Positions 1-13,973 of a DNA stretch of 64,000 bases are shown piece after piece. Positions within the stretch are counted from its first letter, which is position 1; the number at the start of each line of letters is the position of its first letter. Source of the stretch: Diphasiastrum complanatum (Eukaryota > Streptophyta > Lycopodiopsida > Lycopodiales > Lycopodiaceae); assembly GCA_029204225.1 (NCBI GenBank), contig CM055113.1:1467973-1531972 (forward strand), in the 5' to 3' direction. The notes under the pieces are model-generated. The model was given only the letters and a program-made list of their open reading frames with translations, did no database searches and had not been told where the DNA came from. Position numbers and translations under genes: made by a program.

Positions 1-505
1 TCAGAAGCAACACTAAATTATCATAGGAGGATGGAAGGTTGGCAAGAAGAGACATGGTAGAGTCTTCTTCTGAGATAGGGGAACCTATTGCAGCCAGTTG
101 GTTCAGCAATTGTTTGAACTCATTCAGATGGTCGCTGACTGAGGTGCTTTCACTCATTTTGAGTGTTAGTACCTTCTTCCTCAAGAAGAGATGAGTCGAG
201 ACATCTGAGGTCTCGTAGATGCTAGTGAGTGTGTCCCATGCTTCTTTGGAAGTAGTGCAGTTGGACACATGAGCAGTTTGAGTGTCTTTAAGATTTAGAG
301 ATACAATGGCAAGAGCCTTGCCATCCTTGGCTTCCCAAGCTGGGAGTTGATCGAGTTCTACCTGTCTGGCAATAGAATCGTTGACGTATCCCCATAACTC
401 CTTTTCAATCAGGATTGTCCTCATTTTGAACTTCCACATGTGGAAGTCATCTCCGTTGAATTTATTCTTCAAGTGGATCTCTGAGGTGCCTTCTATAGTG
501 ATCAA
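1..505 (-). pseudogene. Ty1/copia Gag fragment (UBN2-type), runs off window start
   Basis: Read on the minus strand, this frame is open from about 505 to the window edge. It contains the hallmarks of a copia Gag: FNGDDFHMWKFKMR near the start, then CTTSKEAWDTLTSIYE, VSDHLNEFKQLLNQLAAIG, and an ending in LANLPSSYDNLVLLL. These match the UBN2/gag-polypeptide family that coats copia RNA in cytoplasmic particles. No ATG lies ahead of the first conserved residues; the earliest in-frame Met is in HMWKF, so the true start is lost or uncertain. It sits about 70 bp from a methionine-tRNA primer site, as expected for Gag just inside a 5' LTR. Zinc knuckle, protease, integrase and RT would lie left of the window. 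Family assignment is confident; coding competence is unknown. Confidence 0.8.
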
Positions 506-575
506 AATTTTACACAAACAATTTAAAACAACTTTTGGAAAAAGATCCTGGACTCTAGTAATTCACTGAACCAAT

Positions 576-587
576 GCTCAGATACCA
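576..587 (-). other. Copia primer binding site (initiator Met tRNA type)
   Basis: On the minus strand this reads TGGTATCTGAGC, one base different from the plant consensus TGGTATCAGAGC. It lies 4 bp inside a candidate LTR end (CCAACA on the minus strand) and just upstream of the Gag frame. Confidence 0.8.
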
Positions 588-591
588 CTTT

Positions 592-1540
<949 letters not shown>

Positions 1541-1544
1541 CGAT

Positions 1545-2930
1545 TGATTGGTCCCTACCACATGAGATTGTCAAATTTGATGTCAGTAGCTTCAAGTATC
1601 TCAAATTTGGCCTTTTTCACTTGAGGTTGTCGATTGAGTGATCAAATCAAAGGAATCTTTGCTTTAGAACCTTCAGACAACTCGAGTTCAATCCATTTTC
1701 TATGCAACTCACCCATGTTGAATTTGATGTATGATCATTTGAGATAGCTCAATTTTATCTCTTATCACTTGAGATTGTTCATTGAGTGCTTAAATTAGAA
1801 GAACCTCAAGACTAGGACATTCAGATAGCTCAAATTTGTTGTCTATTGCTTGAGATCTCAAGTTTGATGTCTGATATGCGAATTTGGTCATTATCAACCA
1901 ACAATGTGGCTCATTGAGTGAGCAAAATTGATCAATATCAAGTTGGTACATTTAGGTTGCTTGATTTCTACTTCTTATCAATGAAATTGACCCATATCAC
2001 AAGAGATAGTTCGAATGTAATCTCCATCAATCAAGATAGCTCAATTTTGGCTGTTATAAGCTGAGTTCTTCATAGAGTGATTGAATTCAGAAAATCTCGA
2101 GCTTACGAAATTGGAGAACTCAAATTTGATGCCTGTTATTTGGGGTAGCTCAATTTTGATGTCTAACATGCAATTTTTGATTTTTATGACTTGATATAAT
2201 CATCAAGCAATCAAACTCGATCAATTTCAAGTTTAGAATGATTAGATTGCTTGACTTTGATCCCTCATGTTGGAATTGGCCCCTACCACTCAAGATAGCT
2301 CAAATTTGATGTCTATCAATCAAGATAGCTCGATTCTGGATTTGTAGATTGCTTGAGTTTGTCTAGATTGCTCCAGTTCGACTCCTTATCAACAGAATTG
2401 ACCCATATCACAAGACATAGGTCAAATTTTAGATGATTCAATCATGATAGCTCGATTTTGGCTATTATGTCCCTTGTCACTCAATCAAGTTTAAGTTTAG
2501 GACAATTGGATTGCTTGAGTTTGATTCCTTATGGATGAAAATGGCCCCTATCACTCAAAATAGTTCAACTTTGAGGTGTGTCAATCAAGATGGCTCAGTT
2601 TTGGCCTTTATCATTAGAAGTTGCTTCTTTGAAGTGATCAAATTCATGGAATCTCAAGCTTACAAAATTTAGATAGCTCAAATTTGATGCTAATCGCCCA
2701 AGCAGGCTCAAAGATCATGCCCATGTGGTTTTGGTCCTAGTCACTCGACATAATTCATTGATTGTCTTCAAACTCGACCCATCTCAAGTTTACGACACTT
2801 ACATCAATTGAGTTTGGCCTGGCCGTACTGATGGATTTATCCCTACAATTGTGATTGCTCAAATTTCATTTTTATCACTCGAGGTAATTCGAATTTGATT
2901 CCTATGAGTGAGAAAGCACAATTTTTTTTT
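1545..2930. repeat. Degenerate tandem repeat field with AGCTCAA(A/T)TTTGATG-like motifs
   Basis: This stretch has no credible gene. It is built from diverged short modules: variants of TCAATCAAGATAGCTCAATT, of GCTCAAATTTGATGTC and of CCCCTATCACTCAAGATAG. Larger similarities exist, for example GACCCATATCACAAGA at about 1991 and 2400, and GGCCCCTA(C/T)CACTCAA at about 2280 and 2545, so the organisation is higher order and strongly decayed. It resembles an old satellite or minisatellite. Confidence 0.6.
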
Positions 2931-2940
2931 ACAACCTGTA

Positions 2941-4239
<1,299 letters not shown>

Positions 4240-4248
4240 ATGATGAGA

Positions 4249-4490
4249 TTTGCTCATCACACTGTCAAATGCAAATGGGTCTTCAAGCTCAAATACAGAC
4301 CAGACGAGAATGTGACGAAATACAAGGCAAGACTGGTAGTGAAAGGTTTTTCTCAGAGATACGGTATTGACTACTCTGAAACCTTCCCTCCTATCATCAA
4401 AAATTTGTCCCTATGTCTGTTATTTGCATACACAGCAGCTTATGACCTTAGGATACACATTGTGGACGAGAAGGCAGCCTTCTTATCTAT
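4249..4490 (+). pseudogene. Copia reverse transcriptase relic (N-terminal part)
   Basis: The frame includes KCKWVFKLKYRPDENV, TKYKARLVVKGFSQRYGID and YSETFPP, the classic start of a copia RT domain (consensus [26 protein letters not shown]). About 20 residues later it degenerates (VDEKAAFLSIFQ, where QLDVxxAFLNG is expected) and ends. No YVDD, RNase H, LTR or primer site is attached. This is an isolated decayed fragment. Confidence 0.8.
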
Positions 4491-5625
4491 TTTTCAGCAG
4501 GTTGCTTCATGCTTGAATCGTGTAGGGTGTTGGTGCATCAATGACTTTTATGGGTGCAACAAGGCGTTCATGTGTGGTCTCTATTGCTAATGCAGGTGAC
4601 ATAGAGTGCAGGTGGAACAATTCTCGATAGATTGTATTTGCTTGTGGTAGTAGTTACTGTGTGTTTTCATGTAATAAGTCTCAACGATTCTATTTGATGG
4701 ATTAATTTTTTTAAGCTGTGATTGAATGGCCTCGGCCATCCTGAATGCAGTTTATCCAAAAATCTCCTCGTTGTTGATATTTTTGTCTGGTTAGATTGTC
4801 AACATTTATTATACCTATTAGAGATAGAGACGTTGATAACCGTAGCTTTTGCTTTTTAGCCGGTGTATGGTTCTAACTTCTAGCAGATAATTATGACTAT
4901 TAACCTCACCTTGTACCGCAATATTTGGCTTTTCCTTTCTCTTGTATTTCCTCATTTGTGTGGCTAATTGGACTTGAATTCCTAACCTTGTGCACAAGAA
5001 AGAGGATCCATGTTAGGGTCGATGGGAAGAGGTAGGCAATGGAGGTAGCTGTATGGAGTGATGAGAAAGGTAACTATATGGAGTGATGAGAAAGGTGGCC
5101 TAAGACTCCATGAAAAGATCATGGGGAAGACTAAGGTTAGGGTAGTGAGAGAATCCTAATACAGATGGATGAAGGTCTTATCAAAAGTGTGTCTAGTGCA
5201 TGTTTAGAGATAGAGGTAGTGTCTAGGATGAAAAAAGAGTCACAAACTATTTATGTTCATAAACGTCAAGTACTTCGGAAAGACTACAATGGCCTATTTC
5301 TGTATATAAATATCAAGTACTTCAGAAAGACTAAGTTAGGGTTTACAACCTTTGTGGCATTAGTGTTTCAAAGTTCATTATGACCAAATGGGATTAGATT
5401 TATGAGTCATCTATTATGGCTGCTAGGCAACATAAAAAAGAACCTATGGATACTAATTTAGAGGTAAATGAATGAGTCGAAGGAGCAAAATGTGTCCATA
5501 AAGTTAGGTTAGGAAGTTGCATCAGAAAAGCTGGGTACGAAAAAAGTATGGTTGACCGCATGCACTAAACCCCTACCTATAAGTGACCCCAAACGAAAAT
5601 GTTCATGAGTAGCCATAGTAGGAAA
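4491..5625. other. No recognisable gene
   Basis: AT-rich unassigned DNA. A 72-codon open frame at 5165-5383 shows no known motif. Small local duplications occur, for example TATGGAGTGATGAGAAAGGT repeated near 5052 and 5077. Confidence 0.4.
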
Positions 5626-5629
5626 GTTA

Positions 5630-7246
5630 TGTAATCATCCACATGATTTCATACTACTTTTTGGTGCTGTATGTTAATACTGCACCTACAAACTACATAC
5701 TCTTAAAATACTCTTAGGAAAAACATGTTATTCAGTTATCATAATGGACCTTGAGATTGAGCACCTATTGTCTTGTAAGCATTGCTCCCACCAAGATCTG
5801 AGAGCTCTATAATATTGCCTGCAAATACTATATGCTCAAAGTGCTTTATGCTAATACCACATTGTACACTTTCTGCTCGAACTTAAGTTCGAGCAAAGCT
5901 CCCATGTGGTCGTGTGATTATCCATATGATTTCATGCCACTTCTTAACACTGTTACTATTGCATCTACAAACTCCAGACTCTCAATTGCTAACCATGATT
6001 GTAAATGTTTGTCTCCTTGCTCAAACTTGAGATTAAGCACATATTGTTGTGTATTCATAGTTCTCATTACAATATGCTGATATCCCCTACACATACCATA
6101 TGGTCAAAGTGCTTTTTACTAAATCGTTATTGTATAATTTATGCTAGAACTTCAGTTCGAGCAAAGCTAGTTTGTCAACATGTGACCATCCATGTAATAG
6201 CATGCTACATCTTCATGATATTTGCTATTAATACACCTACAAACTCCATACTCTCAAAATTCCATTTACAAAACAAAAATTTGAGTCTCGATGCTCGACC
6301 TCGAGCTCAAGCACACATCGTCTTATACGCATAGCCTCAATTATGATCTGCCAATCTTGTAGTATTGTCTCCAAATATTATATTGTCATTGTAGTTTTTG
6401 ACTTATGCTCGAACTTAAGGTTGAGCAAAGCTCCTCTACCACCAATTAATCATCCAAATGAATTTATGCCATATTCAACTACTTCACATACACCTCCATA
6501 CTCTCAAAACGTTCTCCTCAAAACATATTTTTTTGTAGATTTTGTAAAGGTGCATATTGTGGACTTATGCTCGAACTTAAGGTCAAGCAGAGCTCTTCTA
6601 TCACCAATTAATCATCCAAATGATTTTATGCCACATTTTAATGCCATATTTAACTACTTCACATACACCTCCATGCTCTCAAAACGTTCATCTCAAAACA
6701 TATTTTTGAGTCTACATGTTTGTCTTTAGCTCATCTTCCATTAATTGGTCATGCATATGATTTTGTTTTACTTGTTGACATTGCATACTAGTCTTGAACC
6801 TTCAAATATCATATTTAACCTTAAAATGCTATGCACAAATCAAATTGCTAAACTCGACCATGAGTTGTAAATTAGAATATACGTTTCTTGTAAATATAGC
6901 TCCTATTATGTTTTGCTCGCGTAATAAAAGTATCTTCAACTGTCAAATGTTCGTCATGCTTTTCATGTTGTAGACTCTAAGCTTTGGCTTAAGTTTGAGC
7001 ATAACTCTTTCACCACTATGTAAGCATGTATATAATTTGATGCTGCTTCTTAAAAATCTATTGTTCTCACCAACAATCCTAAATTCTATTTATCAACCGT
7101 GTGTTTGGTCACAAAGTTGCATGCAAGCGTATCTCTGATTATGGTTGATGATAATTTTGCTAACTCCATATTATGGACTATGCTCAAACTTAGGTTTGAT
7201 CAACACAACACTATTTTTTTATCCGTATGTTTTCATACTACTTAAC
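5630..7246. repeat. Degenerate tandem repeats with a palindromic core (CTCGAACTTAAG-type units)
   Basis: Diverged units recur at roughly 5867, 6139, 6403, 6563, 6965 and 7185. Each starts with a version of ATGCTCGAACTTAAGTTCGA, then CATCCAAATGATTTTATGCC, then CCTCCATACTCTCAAAAC. Spacing varies between about 160 and 300 bp. The last recognisable piece (CGTATGTTTTCATACTACTTAAC) abuts the gypsy LTR at 7247. Short frames here (5832-6080, 6005-6334, 6343-6729) have no motifs and follow the repeat units, so I do not call them genes. Confidence 0.65.
5875..5894. repeat. Perfect 20-bp palindrome
   Basis: GCTCGAACTTAAGTTCGAGC equals its own reverse complement. Other units of the same repeat field carry imperfect versions of it. 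Confidence 0.95.
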
Positions 7247-8151
7247 GATTTCCACAAAAGCAATGAATTACGTAGTATAAAAGGTTTGATCGTTCCCCAA
7301 GAGAGAGAATAATCTCATCCTTTGCATGGTAAATGTATGTATGATGGTAAACAGACTAGAATGTATAAAATTCACAATGAATACTCCAGTGACATAAGCG
7401 GTTATCCAAAGATATTTGGGTAAATTGGCATCCAGGAACACCAATAGTGAAATGATTTGGTCAAGGTCTACAATTGTAAAGATTACTTTATCTTCTAGGC
7501 TCTTCAGACATCAGGTAAACAGTCAGAACAAACATCAACTAGCAAATAGATTCATCAAGCAGAGTCACATTGGCTAAGGATTCTTCTTAATCAAACACAG
7601 AGGATTAGTTCTTATTGCAGAAAGCAAACAAATCAAAACATCAAACAATCTCATTATCTGAATACATAGCTCATTCAGAGTTTGAAGGAAGTTCTGCTAA
7701 AGGTTATGCTTAACAGCTGCGGCTAATTCCCTGCACACATTAGTCAGAATTGTTACTTGCTGGTGTTGCCTAAAAATCCATGTTAGAGTAACTGGAATTC
7801 AATATAACGTAAGAAATGTGTGTGACGCAAACAGAACAGTATCACAATCAATCACAGATCATACAGAGTGTATTTGCACAAATGATAAGAAGTAATTATG
7901 TGAAAGATAGTAGAGGAAAATAATGCTCAAACTATAGGAACTTGTTCTTCACTCTCTATTGATACTCAGCTCTGCGTAGAAATGCGTATGTACAATGGCA
8001 CAACAACTTCTACTCAAAATATGAATTTACAAAGTGCATAATAGGCCTTTACATGAATTTAGGCAATATAGCACATTTTACATATATAGAAATTGAAATT
8101 TTTTACAATATATAACAAAACTTGGATAATGTGAGATCATAAGACTCCACA
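7247..8151 (-). repeat. Gypsy 3' LTR, truncated at its terminal end
   Basis: It matches 14644-15646 nearly base for base. The edge at 8151 (TGTGGAGTC on the minus strand) is set by the adjacent polypurine tract. At 7247 similarity stops about 18 bp short of the expected end and passes into the neighbouring tandem repeat. Relative to the 5' LTR it lacks a ~98-bp segment. Confidence 0.9.
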
Positions 8152-8166
8152 TATCCCCTTTCTCAA
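8152..8166 (-). other. Gypsy polypurine tract
   Basis: On the minus strand this reads GAGAAAGGGGATA directly before the LTR start TGTGGAG, the expected plus-strand primer of an LTR retrotransposon. Confidence 0.8.
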
Positions 8167-8193
8167 CTGTGCAGCGGCTCGCAAACAACTGGT

Positions 8194-11117
8194 TTATGTC
8201 CTTCTCTGTCGCTTTCGGCTAGCTGGCTTGCTGTGGAAAATGGCCTTGGCTCGGGCCTCGTTTTCTTCATTCACTTGCTCCAATGTCATTCCTTTTGTTG
8301 TCAAAAAGTAATTGTTCTTTTGGTTATAGTCTTCTTGATATGACAAGTTCGGATAACCCCCCATTCCTCGATTGCCCATTGGCGTGAGGGGGTTATCAAT
8401 TAATGTATTATCAACAAGATGCATATACCAACTATCCTCGGTCAGGATTTCGGACATCTCGCCAAAAGGGACAGTTAGTGAAAGGACAACATATGTATAT
8501 TCGAGAAATTTTGCTTTAATGTACAGTTGTTGAACAGACAGGAGGGCATACGAAATAAAAGAACCACATTTACATGGTTGTAAGTGTAATACGGTCTAGT
8601 TATTGGATTAGTGGAGCGAAGCATATTATTTGTTTTTACTTCTTCCAAATAACGAGAATAGTTAGCTTCCCAATCTGTGTAGATTTCCCACAGATCAGGG
8701 AATAGTAATTGATGAGTAACTCAGGAAGAAACTGATTTAGAGTTAGAGACAACTTCCTTCACATCAAAAATGTTAATTGATTCTAATTTATTCAAATACT
8801 CATCCAGAGCTGGAAAAATATTATTTTTGAATGTTCTTAGGTATTCTAAAATGTATATATACAAGGATCTCGCGACCACATGGATATAGTTACTTTGCAC
8901 ATTAAATTGGTTCTGAACAATGGCAAGGGCAACGATTCCTTATTGATGTACAATTAGTCTAGACCAAAGAGTATCTATGTTAGAAAAAGTCCAAGGGTTT
9001 TCCCATTGTTCTTTTGTGTAGCCAAGTTTAGGTAAGAAAAGATAATCCATTCTCCATTGGAGTTCTAGACTACAAAAAGGTGGAAAAAAGAATGTTAGTT
9101 CCTGATGAAATGTCTGAAATTTTTGACCTTAGTAGTGAGTACACAAGCTTGTTTTTCTTTATAACTGCTCCACTTGGTGACGCCTGAGCTTGATATGGAA
9201 TGATGCTTAACGCCTCAGGTTGGTCTTCAGCAATTTGTACCTCTACAGCCTCCTTGGATTTGGTCTATGTCTCCTGACCTTTCTGGACTTGCCTGCAGAT
9301 GGTATCCATTTGGATGGCCTTTTCTAACATAACTGGTGCTAGCTCATCTGACTGCGTCTCCTGATCTTGGCCTTATGCTGGTTCTTCCGCATCAGAAATC
9401 TGCATTTGGCATGATTGAAATTTGGCCTCTTCTAACTCTTTCTTCAACTTTTCATAAGCAATCATCTGTGGCTGTAGATATTGCAGCTGGAAGGTTTGGA
9501 TCATCTTCTCCTGGATTCCCTTCCATGCTATTAGATCAATTCTGTACCTGCCATGAGATACGCAGGCACCTAGTGTGACTTCGGCACTGATTCGCCATAA
9601 TATCACCTCTTCGGTCTATTTCTTGTATATTTGATTGTCTCTTCTTAACATTTCTGCAGAATTTTGCAGTTGGGCAATTGCATCCTGAGCACTGCTGAGT
9701 TCGTTACTCAGCTCTGCATTACTACTCTGAAGAGTAGTTCGTACATGTCTCTCCTCTTGCAAAGAAGCCTGCTGTTTAAGTAGTATATTTTCACTTTCGA
9801 AGGTATTGGACTACTCTTGCATTTCTTCCAACACTTCGAGCGTAGCGTCCTGCCTTCCTTTTGCTTCTTCGAGCTCTATGTTTTTCCTGCTCAGCTCTGC
9901 TTGGGCCGCTTCAAGTTCTTCGTTTCATAGGCCAGCTCAGCCTTTGTTTCGCTCAGCTCTGTATCCCTCTGGGTGAGGTCTGCTTGGACTCTTTCATACT
10001 TTGATCCCAGCTTCCTGGATACTTTCTCCAAGCTGGCAAGATGCTGAATAGCTGCCCGCGTATCCGGCAGTAGTGTTCCAAAAACCTTTTGATATAATTC
10101 AGCATCAAGGATTGGTGCCTTGACATCGCTTTCGCTGCCCTGTTGGTCATCAGGAAGTTTTTCTGCTCCTTGTGGTGCTGGCTCTTGTGGTATGTCAGCC
10201 TGATTATGCTCCTGATCAACTGTGTCCTCTGCTTCCTCTTTCACATCCCTATTTTTGTCTGTGCTGGTCAATGGCGTATACTAGGATGATGACGAAGTCA
10301 TTCTCACCGAGCTCCCTTGACTTGATGATGATGATGTGGCTGCTACGGTGGTTGCCTTTGATGTCTACATCTTGGATTTGGCCTCAATTGATGGGGCTAG
10401 CTTTGGTAGCACTGATGCAATCATGATGTCTTCCTGCACTGTCAGCACACCAGCATGCATACATAAAATGCCCATCTGGTGACCCAGCCTGGAAAACTGA
10501 TTAACTTTTACTAATTTACAGAATTGCTTGAAAGCAATCTGTTCGAAGGCAATCAACTCTCCATTTAAAGCTCTCAGCAGGTATCCCATATTTGTATTTG
10601 AGATAGTGTACTCTTGCTCCGGTAAAAAGATAGAAGCAAGAGCAAATCGAATGAAGCTCTTGAGATTGGGATCTCTAATGTAAGAGAGTTTATATCCCCA
10701 TTTCTCAAGATAAGCTTCTTCTTGGAAAACTCCGCTCTCCGCGAAAAAATCTGGTTTAGTAACTGGCACACTGCCATTCATAGGCAATCCTAAGGCACGA
10801 TAGTAAAATCCTTCTGTAATAACAATCTCTTGATTGCGGATAGTAGTGGAAATATGTCCTTCTTTCGTTTCTCCCAAATTGCGGATCAGCTCATAACACA
10901 AATCAGTAAGAATTACTGATGGGTTAAATTGAAGAAGACCTTCAATTTGCGCTCGAACAACTAGTGGTTGTAATACTGGTATCACTGGCTTTGGGTGCAT
11001 TTTGAATACAATCGCCATGGTGCTTGCAGTTGTAAACAAGCGATGGCGGACAAGAGCTTGATCGCAACAAATCGCAAATTGGAGAGCAAGAGTGATGGAA
11101 AGTGATAGCAACAACAA
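8194..11117 (-). pseudogene. Large unidentified ORF region 3' of integrase in the gypsy element (frameshifted)
   Basis: Read on the minus strand, several open segments follow one another between integrase and the polypurine tract. 10365-11117 (250 codons; a likely start is the internal Met of MAIVFKMHPKPVIPVL) looks like a globular domain with LTDLCYELIRNLGE and EGFYYRALGLPMNGSV. 9891-10271 is acidic then heptad-like (DTRAAIQHLASLEKVSRKLG). 9650-9890 and 9373-9606 are Glu/Gln/Lys-rich and probably coiled coil (KLKKELEEAKFQSCQMQ). 8460-9200 is open in pieces, with LWEIYTDWEANYSRYLEEVK. 8194-8457 ends in the basic KPASRKRQRRT. Together they suggest one protein of perhaps 900 residues broken by frameshifts and stops. 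I see no membrane segment or signal peptide. Extra ORFs in this position are known for Athila/Tat elements (often called env-like), but I do not recognise the family. Confidence 0.6.
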
Positions 11118-11584
11118 TTGAAGTGTTTGAGGTTTTAGGCGTAATGATGATATTTCAGCGGATTAGACTAATATTAAATGGAAGCGTGTCCTTCGTTTTG
11201 AAGGTACATACTCAATAATAAAGTGTCTAGTCCTAAAACAAAAGTAAATAAATAAATAAACAAAATACACGAATGCTTCGCTTGGTAAATAAAAGCGAAG
11301 ATTATTATGCAGAAAATGCGAAGGTGTCGGAAGGTAGAAAATCTCGAAAAATGCGATGATAAGTGTCAAAATTACCGTTTTTCTAAAATGGTAAATTCAC
11401 TTAATACATAGTATTCCAATGCAGTGTCGAGCTATTCACAAAGTATAAAATATAGTAGCGGTCTCGGGTTTTTCGCAAAATACAAACAATGCAGCAATGC
11501 TTCAGTATTTTCAACATTTTTGCTAAAATGTAACCTGGTTTCGGCATTTTCGCAAAAAATTCGGTAAAAATGATGCACCGAAAA
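11118..11584. other. Non-coding spacer between the extra ORF and integrase
   Basis: AT-rich; contains only short motif-free frames. In the minus-strand element this is where a splice acceptor or leader for the downstream ORF would be expected, but I cannot identify one with confidence. Confidence 0.4.
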
Positions 11585-12508
11585 TTAGTCATAATAGCGC
11601 TTCACCCTTGAACCATTTACTCGAGTGTCAAGTAAATGTCCTTGGAGATCGGCTAACTGAAGTGATCCATTATTAAAAACCTCTATGACTTTATACAATC
11701 CCATCCATCTGGTATGTAATTTTTCAGGAAACAACATGTGTCTGTTATCATACAGAAGCACATAGTCCCTTTGTTTAATTTTTATTTTCTTAATGGATTG
11801 ATCCAAAATTTCTTTTCTTTTACTCTGAACTCGTTCGGTCTCGATTAATGAAAGACGACGATCTTCTTCTAGTTGCGTCAAAAAAATCATCCGCTCCCGG
11901 AGACTATCGTGTTCATCCATTCGCTCTTCATTACTAATGTGAAATGTCGGAACTTCGAATTCTATTGGTAGTATGGGATGCATTCCATACACAAGATAGT
12001 ATGGAGTCTGCCTAGTTGTAATCTTTTCAGCAGTTCTATATGTCCATAAGACAGACGGTAACTTTTGATGCCAATCAAAAGAATGTGTTTCCGTTACTTT
12101 ATTCAAAATTTTACATAGAATTCCATTTGCCCGCTCCGTAAGCCCATTTGCTTTTGGATTATATGGAGTGGTTTGGCGATGTGTAATAGAAAAATATGAC
12201 AACATAACTTCAATGGTCTGATTAAGAAAATGGGTTTCCTTATCGCTAACAAGTTCTAAGGGACAACCATATCGCGTGATAATGTTTTGGAATAAAAACT
12301 TTGCTACAGTCTTAGCATCATTCTTAATTGTGGCTTCGGCCTCTACCATCTTGGTAGCATAGTCCGTGGCAACGAGTATGTAACGACGACGAGTTTTATG
12401 AGTGATAAGTTTGATAGGTCCTACAAAATCTATCCCCCACTTCTCAAAGGGTGCTAAGGGGATAATTGGAGTAAGCGGCCAATGTGTTGCAAAGCTGGGT
12501 TTCCCCAT
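11585..12508 (-). pseudogene. Gypsy integrase (core intact, detached by frameshift)
   Basis: This 307-codon frame is the gypsy integrase catalytic core. The acidic triad is present: D27 (KWGIDFVGP), D89 (LVSDKETHF) and E125 (NGLTERANG), giving D-x61-D-x35-E. YILVATDYATKMVEAEA is typical of Tat/Athila integrases. The zinc-binding end lies just upstream in other frames: about 12510-12530 reads KKCDACQRMGKP, and the preceding ORF ends in a degraded HHCC start. A 1-nt shift therefore separates RT-RNase H from integrase. The tail (RWMGLYKVIEVFNNGSLQL) resembles the usual C-terminal DNA-binding segment. The start at MGKPSF is an artefact of the frameshift. Role when intact: inserting cDNA into the host chromosome. 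Confidence 0.85.
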
Positions 12509-12530
12509 CCTCTGGCATGCATCACATTTT

Positions 12531-13973
12531 TTATGAATAATTGAACATCTCTATAGATAGTAGGCCACCAATATTTAGCATTGAAATTTTTTTTTGCAGT
12601 GTTTTTAAGAGCATAGTACCCGAATCTTCCTCATGTAATGCACTTATTACAACGGTTGTCTCGGTTGGTTCTAAACATCGGCGGAGACTATCGTCAGCTC
12701 CTAATTTATACAATATACTATCTACAATCGTATAAGGTCCTACCTTAGAAAGAAAAACAGTTTTTTGCTGTTTATTAAAATGTTCAAGATATATCTGGTC
12801 CTGTAAGAAATTAATAACGTCCATATAAATTGATATTTCTGATTGACTACGCATTATATGTTCATCTGAAAATTCATCAGAAATGGGATCTAATTGATTT
12901 TTTGTTTGGAGGCGGGATATATAATCAGCATTTTGATGATCATTGCCTCTTCTTAATTCTACTTCATAATTAAACTCATCTAATAATAATACCCATCTAG
13001 CTATTCTACCCAAAAGATTAGGTTTATTCACTAAATGTTTTAATGTGTAGTGATCTACGTGAAAAACAAAAGGGTATCCTAAAAGGTAATGCCTAAATTT
13101 CTTTAGTGAATAAATCATCCCTAGTGCTTCTCGCTCTATAGTGGAATAATTCTTTTCTAATGCAGCGAGTTGCCTTCCCACATAGTAAATTGGATAATCT
13201 ATATTTTGGTCATCTTTCTGACTAAGCACTACACCTATCACAAACGATGATGTGTCTACATATACATGGAATTTTTTAGCCCAATTTGGAGGTCTAAGCC
13301 TAGTGGCTTCTGCTAATGACTGTTTCAATTGATCAAAAGCTTGCTGATGGTCCTGTGTCCAATGGTACTCAATAGATTGTTTTAGTAAACTTGTTAAAGA
13401 AGTTACTATTATAGCATAATCTTTAATTATCCTCCAATAGTAACCTACATGTCCTAGAAAACCTCTAAGCTCTCTTAAATTGGTTGGTTCTAATAATTCT
13501 AAAATCATTTTTATTTTTTCGATGTCGGCTTGTATACCATCCTTCAAAATTTTATGCCCTAAAAGGATGCCTTCCCTCATCCCAAAGTAACAGTTAGTTG
13601 GATGCAGTTTAAGAGATGTCTCTTGACATCTTCTCGATGTTTTCTCTAATGCATCTAAATGGTTTTTAGTTGATGAATAGACACAAAAGTCATCCATGAA
13701 AATTTCTAGAAACTTTCTTAAATTTTTTTGAAAAATATTTGTCATCATACGTTGGAATGTGGCAGGTGCATTACGAAGACCAAATGGCATTCGCGTATAC
13801 GCGTACGTCCCCCAATCAATATTGAAAGTAGTTTTGGATCTATCTTCCTCTTTTATAAAAACTTGGTTATAACCTGAGAATCCATCTAAAAAGCTATAAC
13901 GTTCATGACCAGACCTGGTCAAGAATGGTATCTGTATACGGCAGAGGATGATAATCCTTTGATGTAGCAGCAT
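12531..13973 (-). pseudogene. Gypsy reverse transcriptase and RNase H
   Basis: This long open segment carries RT motifs FLDGFSGYNQVFIKEED, YTRMPFGLRNAPATFQRMM and FMDDF (the catalytic YMDD-type box), then connection/thumb sequence. The RNase H start is HVYVDTSSFVIGVVLSQKDD, followed by EREALGMIYSLKKFRHYLLG and HADYISR-like NADYISR. It ends by running out of frame into the integrase zinc-binding region (VISALHEEDSG). The true RT start lies upstream at about 14260 in another frame (IVPKKKTDKIRVCQDFRKLN). RT copies the element RNA in particles; RNase H removes it. It is about 90% identical by eye to the plus-strand fragment at 34405-35935. Confidence 0.9.

Noticed and set aside
8194-11117. Calling the extra gypsy ORF an envelope protein
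   Set aside because: No signal peptide, transmembrane segment or cleavage motif is visible in any of its open segments.
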